From assembly GCA_003225175.1 (NCBI GenBank), contig QIBA01000052.1, positions 1 through 59,775 of the forward strand: DNA of 59,775 bases, read 5' to 3'. Of the stretch, positions 43,706 to 52,145 are shown one piece after another; the first letter of the stretch is position 1; each line of letters opens with the position of its first letter. The notes under the pieces were generated by a model. That model was not told the origin of the DNA. It made no database searches and saw only the letters and a program-made list of their open reading frames with translations. The translations under genes were made by a program, and so were the position numbers. Source of the stretch: Acidobacteriota bacterium (GTDB lineage Bacteria; Acidobacteriota; Terriglobia; Terriglobales; Acidobacteriaceae).

Positions 43706-44619
43706 CGCCCGTGACGAAGCTCCGTTCCATGCGTGACGCCATTGCAGAATTCGTGCCCGACGGCTCATCAGTTGCCCTTGGATTGCAGCTTGAACAGATG
43801 ATCCCTTTTGCTGCCGGACATGAAATGATCCGGCAAAAGAAGCGCGACCTGCGCCTGATTGGTCCTATCTCTGACTGCCTATTCGATCAACTCATCGGCG
43901 CCGGATGCGTGAAGGACATCGTCGCCGCATGGGTAGGCAATGTCATGATGGGACAGGCCTACAACTTCCGCCACGCGGTTGAAGCAGGCGAGGTTCGCGT
44001 CTTCAACATGACGAATTTCACGATTGCGCTGGGGCTGCAAGCCGCGGCCATGGGCGTGCCTTTTCTTCCGACACGGACAGCGATGGGCAGCGATGTACCT
44101 AAAGGCAATCACTTCTTCTATCAGATTATTTCCCCTTTTGAACCTAAGGAGACACTCCTGGCAGTTCGCGCAATCGTACCGGATGTAACCATCGTCAATG
44201 TGCAACGAGCAGATGCCGAGGGCAATGCACACTGCTGGGGAAACTTCGGAGTCATGCTTGAGGCAGTGCGCGCAGCGAAGAAGGTGATTGTTGTTGCGGA
44301 AGAGATTGTCGATCCTGAAGTGATTGCAAGCGATCCGAATCGCACGGTGATTCCTGGATTTCTCGTTTCGGCCGTTGTCCACGAGCCATTCGCGGCGCAT
44401 CCCTCGCCGGTGCAGGGATATTACAGCCGCGATAATGACTTCTTTCGCGCATACCACGTCGAAACTAAGACGTCGGACGAGTTTGAACGTTGGCGTTCCA
44501 GGTGGGTTGATGGAGTGCGTGACCGCAGTGAATACTTAAGAGTGTTAGAAAGCGAGCGCGTGGATGGGTTGAAGGTCAAAAAGCATTCTTATTCGGCGCC
44601 TGCAGATTACGGATATTAA
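43702..44619 (+). CDS. CoA-transferase alpha subunit, GctA-like
   Basis: 305 residues, family I CoA-transferase alpha fold: MRDAIAEFVPDGSSVALG at the N-terminus, then GPISDCLFDQLIGAG, ALGLQAAAMGVPFLP, and NVQRADAEGNAHCWG. It pairs with the beta subunit encoded upstream at 41944. Its ATG overlaps the hydratase stop by four bases, with GGAAGGGAA just before it. The C-terminus from about 240 (YYSRDNDFFRAYHVETKT) fits the glutaconate CoA-transferase/IpdA subgroup. Confidence 0.85.
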   Translation: MTPVTKLRSMRDAIAEFVPDGSSVALGLQLEQMIPFAAGHEMIRQKKRDLRLIGPISDCLFDQLIGAGCVKDIVAAWVGNVMMGQAYNFRHAVEAGEVRVFNMTNFTIALGLQAAAMGVPFLPTRTAMGSDVPKGNHFFYQIISPFEPKETLLAVRAIVPDVTIVNVQRADAEGNAHCWGNFGVMLEAVRAAKKVIVVAEEIVDPEVIASDPNRTVIPGFLVSAVVHEPFAAHPSPVQGYYSRDNDFFRAYHVETKTSDEFERWRSRWVDGVRDRSEYLRVLESERVDGLKVKKHSYSAPADYGY

Positions 44620-44642
44620 CCAAGGAAGGGGCGAATACGAAT

Positions 44643-44713
44643 GTCACGAAGAAAGGAAAAATCGAAGGCCACGAAAAGCCCTTGTGACCTCTTGTCTCGA
44701 CTTTGTGGCCTCG
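44643..44713. repeat. Family C repeat copy 1 (GTCACGAAG / GGCCACGAA hairpin)
   Basis: Inverted, imperfect arms: GTCACGAAGaaagg with cccttGTGAC, and CGAAGGCCACGAAAAG with CTTTGTGGCCTCG. It lies in the gap between the GctA-like gene and the rhodanese. It resembles the larger element at 52989-53189. Confidence 0.6.
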
Positions 44714-44735
44714 TGCTCGCTCCCCCTTCTTACTG

Positions 44736-45056
44736 ATGGACTACGAAATCCAGCCTGAAGAAGTGAAACGCCTGCGCGATGCAGGCGAGGAGTTCACGTT
44801 TCTCGATTGCCGCGAGCCTTGGGAGTATCAGGCCGCGCACATCGACGGGACTAGACTCATTCCCATGCAGGACATTCCCATGCGTGTTCAGGAACTTGAT
44901 CCTGATGATCACATCGTCGTCATCTGCCATCGCGGGGTGCGATCGATGAACGTTACCGCGTGGCTGCGCCAGCAGGGCTTTGAAAAGGCGCAGTCGGTTG
45001 CCGGAGGCATCGATCGCTGGTCGCGAGTCGTGGATTCGAGCGTTCCGATTTATTGA
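44736..45056 (+). CDS. Single-domain rhodanese (sulfurtransferase)
   Basis: 106 residues. FLDCREPWEYQAAHIDG and the active-site loop VICHRGVRS (Cys as persulfide carrier) identify a GlpE-like rhodanese. ATG 44736 starts the conserved part; the longer frame runs into the upstream repeat. It ends 70 bp before a molybdenum hydroxylase operon. Enzymes of that family often need a sulfido ligand inserted in the cofactor, so a link is conceivable, but rhodaneses are widespread. Confidence 0.88.
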   Translation: MDYEIQPEEVKRLRDAGEEFTFLDCREPWEYQAAHIDGTRLIPMQDIPMRVQELDPDDHIVVICHRGVRSMNVTAWLRQQGFEKAQSVAGGIDRWSRVVDSSVPIY

Positions 45057-45126
45057 GAACAAATCCCGACATGTGTAGGCACGCAGAGATCCCGCAGGAA
45101 GCGAGTATGCTTAGGTAGTTTACGTA

Positions 45127-45639
45127 ATGAAAAAAGAGCTGATCGAGTTGCGGGTAAACGGCAGGTCGCGTGAGGTGGCTATTGAGCCCTCGAAGCTACT
45201 GCTGGATGCGCTGCGCGAGGACCTGCAGCTTACCGGCTCGAAGCGCGGCTGCGACGACTCGTCCTGCGGAGCGTGCACCGTCTTGATCGATGGCACTCCC
45301 ATGCTCTCCTGCACGATGATCGCCGCTTCACTATCGGCTGACGATGAAGGACGCGGGCCCGAAATCACAACCGTAGAAGGTGTCGCTGAGCATGGCGCGA
45401 TGGCCGCGATCCAAAAGGCATATGGAGACTGGGGAGGGGCGCAGTGCGGATACTGCACGCCCGGTTTCATCATGACCGTGAAGGCACTGCTCGAGCGCAA
45501 TCCCGAACCTAGCGACGAAGATATCCGCCACGCGCTGAGCGGGAACCTATGCCGTTGTACCGGCTACACGCAGATGTATCAGGCGATCAAAGCTGCGATT
45601 CGGGCTGAGCAGGAAGGAATCGCCAGCGCGGGACGGTAA
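45127..45639 (+). CDS. 2Fe-2S subunit of molybdenum hydroxylase (HcrC-like)
   Basis: 170 residues. The ferredoxin-like domain has GCDDSSCGACTVLIDG and LSC; the helical domain has CGYCTPGF and CRCTGYTQ. It carries two 2Fe-2S clusters between molybdenum and FAD subunits. It is the first of three genes in the order small, large, FAD subunit, with 8- and 43-base gaps. The small-subunit sequence alone does not separate HcrC from CO dehydrogenase or xanthine dehydrogenase types; the FAD subunit decides. Confidence 0.9.
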   Translation: MKKELIELRVNGRSREVAIEPSKLLLDALREDLQLTGSKRGCDDSSCGACTVLIDGTPMLSCTMIAASLSADDEGRGPEITTVEGVAEHGAMAAIQKAYGDWGGAQCGYCTPGFIMTVKALLERNPEPSDEDIRHALSGNLCRCTGYTQMYQAIKAAIRAEQEGIASAGR

Positions 45640-45647
45640 ATTAAGAA

Positions 45648-48203
45648 ATGTCAGAGTTCTCAGTCATCGGAAAGCCGGTAGCGCTTATCGACTCGGCCGG
45701 TAAGACCACGGGAGCAGGGAAGTACGCTGACGATCTCACCCTTCCCGGAATGCTCATCGCCAAGATTCTACACTCGCCGTATCCGCATGCAGTCATCAAG
45801 CGCATTGACGCGACTCGCGCGCTGGCTGTCGACGGCGTAGTCACAATCGTGACGGGCCATGACGCTCCCAACAAGTACGGAATTCTTCCTGTCGGGCACG
45901 ATGAAACCGCGCTTGCCGTGGACAAAGTCCGTTACGTCGGCGACAACGTGGCTTGTATCGTCGCCGAGTCGGAGTCGGTTGCCGAGCGCGCTCTCGAGCT
46001 CATCGACGCCGAATATGAGCCACTGCCGGCGTATTTCGATCCGGAAGAGTCGATGAAGGCCACTTCCGACTTCATTCATGCGGAGAAGCCGAACAACGTT
46101 GAGAAGGATTATCACCACGTCTTTGGCGACCCGGATCAAGGATTTCGCGAAGCGGCGTACATACTCGAAGATCGATATCTTGCCAATGAAGTGACACATG
46201 CGGCGATGGAGCCGCATTCCACTCTCGCAAGCTTCGAGTTCGATTCCCAAACTGGGCAACCGGGACGGCTGACCGTATGGTCGTCGACTCAGGTTCCGTA
46301 CTACCTTCAGCACAAACTTTCCATCGTCCTCGAGATGCCGATGGCGCAGATTCGCGTCATTAAGCCCCTTGTGGGCGGCGGTTTCGGCGGTAAGAGCGAG
46401 ATTATTCCGCTGGAAATTATCACCGCCGTTGCGGCTCGTAAGGCCAAAGCTCCGGTAAAGATCACCTATACGCGCGAAGAGGTTTTCTGGGCACATCGCG
46501 GAAGACCGCGAACGATCGTCGATCTCAAAACGGGAGTTAGGAAGGACGGCCGAATCACCGCCGTTGCGGCGCGAGTCATTCAGGATGGCGGCGCTTATTG
46601 CTCTTATGGAGTCGTTACAATCCTCTACTCCGGGGCGCTTCTGGGCGCTTTATACGACATTCCCAATATCCGTTACGACGGATATCGCGTGCTTACCAAC
46701 AAGCCTGCGTGCGGAGCCATGCGCGGACACGGCACAGTAAATGTTCGTTTCGCCTTCGAATCGCAACTGGATGAATTGGCCGTTGCGATCCATATGGATC
46801 CTGCAGAAATTCGTCGCGTGAACCTGCTCAAGCCGCCTTGCATCACGATCAACGGCCTTCGCGTACAGAGTTATGGGCTTCCAGAGTGCATAGATAAGGT
46901 TCTCCAAGGCTCAGAATGGGCGTCCCGAAAGGGGAAGCTTGGGCGCGGACGCGGTCTGGGAATGGGTTGCAGTCACTATGTAAGCGGTGCTGCGAACTCG
47001 ATTATTCGTTCGGATATGCCGCATTCGACGGTGAATATCAAGATTGATCGCGATGGCGGCGTGGTTGTGTACACCGGAGCATCGGATATCGGCCAGGGAT
47101 CGGACACCATGATTGCGCAAATTGTGGCCGAAGTGCTCGGATGCACCCTGGCAAGAGTGAAAGTTGTGGCGGCTGACACGGACCTCACTCCGGTCGATAT
47201 CGGCTCTTATTCGAGCCGTGTGACGTTCATGAACGGCAATGCTGCGAAGCGTGCTGCGGAAGAAGTGAAGCAAAAAATCGTCACTGCGGCCGCGCGCAAG
47301 ATGGCTTGTGCGCCGGAAAAAATCGCGATGCGCGATGATTTGGTAACCAAGAGCGGCGCGGCTTTGGTGCTTCCGGACACCGCAGCCAGCGTCTCCGGAC
47401 GTGTCGAAGGGCAGATTCTGCGGCATTCTGTGCAGCAAAAGCGCAAGGATGAAGGTCCAAAAGACCAGATGTCGTTCGAAGAAGCGGTCGTTGCGGCTAT
47501 CGATTTCAGCGCTGCGCTGACCGGAACCGGATCTTACGCGCCCCCTGCAGAGGCTCGTGGAGGCAAACATAAAGGCGCTGGAGTCGGTCCTTCGCCTGCT
47601 TATTCGTACTCTGCGCAGGTTGCCGAGATCAGTGTGGACGAGGAAACGGGTGTCGTTACCGTCCATAAGATCTGGGCTGCGCACGATTGTGGGCGCGCTT
47701 TAAACCCTGTAAGCGTCGAAGGACAGGTTATTGGCTCCGTTTGGATGGGTTTAGGGCAGGCATTACAGGAGGAAATGGTCTGGAAGGATGGCCTATTAAT
47801 GAACCCTGGACTGCTCGAATACAAGTCTCCGTCGGCGGTTGAATCGCCTGAAATCATCACTTATATCGTCGAAAGCATTGATCCCGAAGGCCCTTTCGGC
47901 GCCAAAGAAGCGTCGGAAGGATCGCTCGCGGCGTGCATTCCCGCCATTTCCAACGCTATTTTCGACGCGATCGGAGTGCGTTTAAGGGAAGCTCCGTTCA
48001 CTCCAGACCGCGTTTTAGCGGCAATTAAGGCGCGTAATGAGGCACAAAAAGCAGCTTTCCGCGGCTCGAATGAGGCCTCAAAACCCACACAATTCCGCGA
48101 ACACGGTGGCAGTTTATGGTTTAAGGGGCGCGGTCCGATGCGCCATCCGGCGGATCCGGCACGGGCGGGAGCTACCAACGAACCGGATGCGGGAGACGAT
48201 TGA
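45648..48203 (+). CDS. Molybdopterin subunit of molybdenum hydroxylase (HcrA-like)
   Basis: 851 residues. Family blocks: GAGKYADDLTLPGMLIAKIL near the N-terminus, VTHAAMEPHST, KPLVGGGFGGKSE, AYCSYG, CGAMRGHGTVNVRFAFE (cofactor contact) and GAKEASEG, with Glu757 the likely base at molybdenum. It is longer than typical relatives because of an insertion near 600-640 and a polar tail after about 805 (PTQFREHGGSLWFKGRGPM...). With its FAD partner it is best read as a 4-hydroxybenzoyl-CoA reductase-type enzyme, but other CoA-ester or heterocycle substrates remain possible. Confidence 0.85.
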   Translation: MSEFSVIGKPVALIDSAGKTTGAGKYADDLTLPGMLIAKILHSPYPHAVIKRIDATRALAVDGVVTIVTGHDAPNKYGILPVGHDETALAVDKVRYVGDNVACIVAESESVAERALELIDAEYEPLPAYFDPEESMKATSDFIHAEKPNNVEKDYHHVFGDPDQGFREAAYILEDRYLANEVTHAAMEPHSTLASFEFDSQTGQPGRLTVWSSTQVPYYLQHKLSIVLEMPMAQIRVIKPLVGGGFGGKSEIIPLEIITAVAARKAKAPVKITYTREEVFWAHRGRPRTIVDLKTGVRKDGRITAVAARVIQDGGAYCSYGVVTILYSGALLGALYDIPNIRYDGYRVLTNKPACGAMRGHGTVNVRFAFESQLDELAVAIHMDPAEIRRVNLLKPPCITINGLRVQSYGLPECIDKVLQGSEWASRKGKLGRGRGLGMGCSHYVSGAANSIIRSDMPHSTVNIKIDRDGGVVVYTGASDIGQGSDTMIAQIVAEVLGCTLARVKVVAADTDLTPVDIGSYSSRVTFMNGNAAKRAAEEVKQKIVTAAARKMACAPEKIAMRDDLVTKSGAALVLPDTAASVSGRVEGQILRHSVQQKRKDEGPKDQMSFEEAVVAAIDFSAALTGTGSYAPPAEARGGKHKGAGVGPSPAYSYSAQVAEISVDEETGVVTVHKIWAAHDCGRALNPVSVEGQVIGSVWMGLGQALQEEMVWKDGLLMNPGLLEYKSPSAVESPEIITYIVESIDPEGPFGAKEASEGSLAACIPAISNAIFDAIGVRLREAPFTPDRVLAAIKARNEAQKAAFRGSNEASKPTQFREHGGSLWFKGRGPMRHPADPARAGATNEPDAGDD

Positions 48204-48246
48204 TGTCATTCCTACTCCAGATAATGGTATCTGACGAGATGCATCC

Positions 48247-49257
48247 TTGAGCCTTCCGCCATTCAAACTCCTACGCCCACGCTCGATTGAAGACGCCGTC
48301 GGCTACCTTGCTCAACACACGCCCGACATCCAGATTATCGCCGGCGGGACCGACCTGCTGCCATCGATGAAGCAGCGGTTGTTTACGCCGAAGTATCTCC
48401 TCGACATCCGTGGCATTGAAGAACTGAGGAGTATCCGTTCCATTTCGGGATACGGCACCGAGATCGGTGCGCTGGTGACGCTCAGCACGATCGAGGATTC
48501 GGAGTTCATTCGACGCAGTTATCCCGTATTGCGCGAGGCGGTGGCGACGGTGGCATCGCCGATCCTGCGCAATATGGGTACGATCGGCGGCAATATCTGT
48601 CTGGACACGCGCTGCCTTTGGTATAACCAGTCGCTCACCTGGCGAAAGTCCTGCGGCTTCTGCATAAAGAAGGATGGCGATCTCTGCCATGTGGCGCCCG
48701 GGGGGAAGAAATGCTGGGCAGCCTTTTCCGCGGATTCTCCCGCCGCGCTGCTCTGTCTTGAAGCAGAGTTAGAGATCGCTGGAGCAACGGGCAATCGCCG
48801 CCTTCCTCTGGCCGAGTTCTACACCAACATCGGCGATGCGCGCGTTAAGCTCGCAAAGAACGAGATGGTAACGCGCGTCTTTTTGCCGGAACGGATGGCT
48901 GGATACGAAGGTGTCTATCAAAAGCTGCGCCTGCGAGGATCGATCGATTATCCGCTCGCCGGAGTCGCAGCGGCACTGAAGAAAAACGCTCAAGGCATCA
49001 TTGCCGATGCGCGCATGGCGATTACAGGAGTGAACCCAGCGCCACTGCTGGTGAAGGAAGCGAGCCACGCGCTGGCTGGCAAGGCACTCAACGAACACGC
49101 GGCAGCCGTGGTCGGCGAGTTGGCGGCAAAAATGGCCAAGCCTCTCACCACATCGCTGCTTACTCCGGAATATCGTCGCGAGATGATTCGAGTATTCGCT
49201 AAGCGTGCCGTGCTGGCGGCGGCAGGCATGGGCAACGGTGCGACCCGGCAGATGTAG
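48247..49257 (+). CDS. FAD subunit with extra [4Fe-4S] insertion (HcrB-like)
   Basis: 336 residues. The FAD motifs IIAGGTDLLP and MGTIGGNICLDTRC are present. Between the second FAD motif and the rest lies an insertion with cysteines at 123, 139, 147 and 156 (LDTRC, GFC, DLC, KKC) in a WYNQS...WRKS...CHVAPGG context. That is the hallmark of the HcrB subunit, which holds a fourth iron-sulfur cluster so that electrons can run from ferredoxin to molybdenum in reverse. The start is TTG 48247; no other start fits before the conserved PFKLLRP. It completes the small-large-FAD operon. Confidence 0.87.
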   Translation: MSLPPFKLLRPRSIEDAVGYLAQHTPDIQIIAGGTDLLPSMKQRLFTPKYLLDIRGIEELRSIRSISGYGTEIGALVTLSTIEDSEFIRRSYPVLREAVATVASPILRNMGTIGGNICLDTRCLWYNQSLTWRKSCGFCIKKDGDLCHVAPGGKKCWAAFSADSPAALLCLEAELEIAGATGNRRLPLAEFYTNIGDARVKLAKNEMVTRVFLPERMAGYEGVYQKLRLRGSIDYPLAGVAAALKKNAQGIIADARMAITGVNPAPLLVKEASHALAGKALNEHAAAVVGELAAKMAKPLTTSLLTPEYRREMIRVFAKRAVLAAAGMGNGATRQM

Positions 49258-49352
49258 TCGACGGAGCGTCCTTACTCCAGAAACTCAGGTTATAATCTGC
49301 TCCCAATAATTCGAGCCACGGCTCCATATCTGATTCAACGAAGCGAGTTCCT

Positions 49353-51944
49353 ATGAAATCTTTCATCCTCACCCTCCAGACTGTCTTAGTGTGTGCGCTC
49401 CTCGGCCTTTCGGCACTTGCGAGTCCCGCGCCGGATGCTTCTCCCGAAAAGATCCAGACTCCCTCGCAGTTCCTGGGCTTCGAAGTCGGGGCAGATCGCA
49501 AGCTTGCCGACTATCACCAGATCGTTTCTTATTTCAAATACCTGGCGTCAAAGTCTCCGCGGATTCAGGTCGAGAACATGGGCCAGACAACGTTAAGCAA
49601 CGAGTTCATCCTGGCGGCGATCTCGACGAAGGAGAATCTGCAGAACAAGGCCAAGTATCAGGAGATCGCGCGCAAGCTTGCTGATCCTCGCGGACGCTCC
49701 GAGCAGGAAATTGATGGCCTTGTTCGCGAGGCCAAAGTAATTCTGCTGGTGACCTGCAATATCCATTCCACCGAGATCGGCTCTTCACAGATGGCCATGG
49801 AGTGGGCACACGCGCTTATTACGGCGGAAGATCCTGAGACGCTGCGCCGATTGAGTAATGTGATCCTGCTGCTGGTGCCGTCGCTTAATCCCGATGGAGA
49901 GATCATGGTCACGGATTGGTATCGCAAGTACGTCGGCACCAAATACGAAGGCGGACGCATGCCGTGGCTCTATCACTCCTACGTTGGTCACGACGACAAC
50001 CGCGACTGGTACATGCTCACGCAAAAGGAAACGCGAGCCATGACCCACGCCGCATATCACGAGTGGTATCCGCAAATATGGCTGGACGAGCACCAGATGG
50101 GATCCATTGGACCGCGGCTCTTTGTGCCGCCTTATACTGACCCGATCGCGACCTCAGTGAGTCCGCTCATGTGGCGTGGCATCAACGTGATTGGATCAAC
50201 CATGGCGTGGCGCCTCGAGCAGCAGCATAAGCCGGGTGTCGTCTATGGATATGTCTACGACCAGTACTGGCCGGGGGCTACCGAAGGCACGCCGCAGTTC
50301 AAGAACATCTTCGGACTGCTCACCGAAGCAGCTTCCGCGCGGATTGCGACGCCCATCACTCTGTCTCCGACTGAACTCTCCGGAGGCGGCAAGGGCCTCA
50401 TTGATTACATGAAGACCGCCAATTTTCCCAATCCATGGGCCGGCGGCACCTGGCGGTTGCGCGACATCATGGATTACGAGCGCATCGCCTCAGACGCGAT
50501 TCTTGAGACGGCCACGTATCACCGCGAAGATTTTGTGCGCGGAACAGAAGAGATGGCAATGGAGCAGATCAAGGACGGCAAGCCGGATGAATTTTGGCGA
50601 ATCCATCGCGACCAGCGCGATCCGGTCACCGCGGCCAGGCTGGCGCATCTTCTGGAAGAACACGGCGCAGAGGTACTCGTTTCCGCAAATGGGAATGACT
50701 TCCTCATCCCCACCGCACAGCCTTATGGACGGTTCGTAGGCGAGCTGCTGGGCCGCCAGCGCTATCCCAAGGTCCGTGTGGCCGTTGGGCAGCCGCCTTT
50801 GCGTCCCTACGATGTGACTGCATGGACATTGCCGCTGTTGATGGGTGTGGATGTCACCAAAGAGCTGTTGCCGCCGGAAGTATCCAAGGGAGCGCGAAAG
50901 ATCAACGACTCCGACTGGCCGCAAGGACGAGTCGAGGGCGGCAGCCCGATTTACGCTCTCTCACCACAGACCAACAACAGCACTCGGTTGCTGAACACGG
51001 CCTTGAGGACGAAGCATTCGGTTTCGATCGCCAAAGAAGGATTTGCCGCCAATGGCGTTCACTATGCCCCGGGCACGCTGCTGCTTCAGCCATCGAGCGA
51101 CTTGCAGCAACTTGCGGCGAAGTATCACGTCGTAGTGCGAGGCCTGGATCCAAAACCGAATGTTGCAACCGCCACGCTCAAGGAAGTGCGCGTCGGACTC
51201 TACAAGCCCTGGAATGCCTCCATGGACGAGGGCTGGACGCGGTGGCTGCTCGAGCAATATGAGTTCAACCTGAAAAACATCGATAACAAGACCATGAAGG
51301 CGGGGAATCTGAACGCCTCATTCGATGCCATCGTCCTTCCCGATATGGAAAAGAATATGATCGTCGACGGCAAGCCGAAGCCCCAGGACGGGAGCTCGGC
51401 GGACTACTTCGAGGAGCTGCCGCCGGAGTACGCCGGCGGCATTGGCAAAGAGGGTGTAAAGGCGCTTAAGGATTTCGTTGAGGCCGGAGGCACCCTGATC
51501 ACGCTTGCGTCTTCCGGGGAGCTGCCCATCGAGGAGTTCAATGTTCCGGTTCGGAACATCCTGGCAAAGGTACGTCCAGAAGAGTTTTCTTCTCCTGGTT
51601 CACTGCTCCGCATCGATGTCGATCCGAAAAATCCGCTGGCCTACGGAATGCCGGAAGAGGCTGCGGCGTTTGTAAGCGATCCGATTGCGTATCAGACGAC
51701 AATTCCAGGAGCAGATATCGAGCGTTCTGTCGTTGCCTGGTACCCGACAGATTCGGAGGACATCCTGCTGTCGGGCTGGATCAACGGAGCGGATCGTTTG
51801 GCGCGGCACGCTGCAGCGGTCACGCTTACTTATGGTAAGGGGAGGATCGCTCTGCTCGGATTCCGAGTCCAGAATCGGGCTCAGACCGAAGGAACGTTCA
51901 AACTGCTTTTTAATGCCATTCAGTGGGCGGGAACCGAGCACTAA
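49353..51944 (+). CDS. Secreted M14-family zinc carboxypeptidase-like protein
   Basis: 863 residues. A signal peptide (about 1-23) is followed by the peptidase domain (about 45-400). Zinc ligands are suggested by NIHSTEIGSSQM (H-x-x-E), and the later His by the WLDEHQMGSIGPRLF area; VPSLNPDGEIM is the family substrate loop. The C-terminal half (about 430-860) looks like a glutamine-amidotransferase-like / beta-sandwich module (FDAIVLPDM, LKDFVEAGGTLITLASSGE, GKGRIALLGFRVQNRAQ). The type is frequent in Acidobacteria and probably degrades extracellular peptides. It is a single gene. Confidence 0.85.
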   Translation: MKSFILTLQTVLVCALLGLSALASPAPDASPEKIQTPSQFLGFEVGADRKLADYHQIVSYFKYLASKSPRIQVENMGQTTLSNEFILAAISTKENLQNKAKYQEIARKLADPRGRSEQEIDGLVREAKVILLVTCNIHSTEIGSSQMAMEWAHALITAEDPETLRRLSNVILLLVPSLNPDGEIMVTDWYRKYVGTKYEGGRMPWLYHSYVGHDDNRDWYMLTQKETRAMTHAAYHEWYPQIWLDEHQMGSIGPRLFVPPYTDPIATSVSPLMWRGINVIGSTMAWRLEQQHKPGVVYGYVYDQYWPGATEGTPQFKNIFGLLTEAASARIATPITLSPTELSGGGKGLIDYMKTANFPNPWAGGTWRLRDIMDYERIASDAILETATYHREDFVRGTEEMAMEQIKDGKPDEFWRIHRDQRDPVTAARLAHLLEEHGAEVLVSANGNDFLIPTAQPYGRFVGELLGRQRYPKVRVAVGQPPLRPYDVTAWTLPLLMGVDVTKELLPPEVSKGARKINDSDWPQGRVEGGSPIYALSPQTNNSTRLLNTALRTKHSVSIAKEGFAANGVHYAPGTLLLQPSSDLQQLAAKYHVVVRGLDPKPNVATATLKEVRVGLYKPWNASMDEGWTRWLLEQYEFNLKNIDNKTMKAGNLNASFDAIVLPDMEKNMIVDGKPKPQDGSSADYFEELPPEYAGGIGKEGVKALKDFVEAGGTLITLASSGELPIEEFNVPVRNILAKVRPEEFSSPGSLLRIDVDPKNPLAYGMPEEAAAFVSDPIAYQTTIPGADIERSVVAWYPTDSEDILLSGWINGADRLARHAAAVTLTYGKGRIALLGFRVQNRAQTEGTFKLLFNAIQWAGTEH

Positions 51945-51974
51945 CCCTTAACGCGAGATGGGAGACAAGCGCCG

Positions 51975-52112
51975 GGCTGCAAGCGCCACTCTGCCGCAGA
52001 TTTCGTGTGCGGCGACTGGCTTTGTTCGGCTCATCGCTTAGCTCCGAATTCGATCCCGGGCGTAGCGATCTGGACTTTGTCGTCGAGTTCCAGCCGCTGG
52101 CTTCGGGGGGCA
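51975..52112 (+). pseudogene. Truncated MNT-type nucleotidyltransferase fragment
   Basis: The frame beginning about 51975 reads APLCRRFRVRRLALFGSSLSSEFDPGRSDLDFVVEFQPL, which is the core of a minimal nucleotidyltransferase (GS...SDLD metal motif) usually paired with a HEPN toxin. After about 45 residues homology stops and the frame drifts into the start of the amidohydrolase gene. No HEPN partner and no credible start codon are seen. It looks like a broken toxin-antitoxin remnant. Confidence 0.7.
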
Positions 52113-52145
52113 GTCGTTGCTCGATGAATGGATTCCTTAACTTTC

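Noticed and set aside
45768-46496. 242-codon minus-strand frame under the molybdenum subunit gene
   Set aside because: Opposite a protein with continuous family motifs; no domain of its own.
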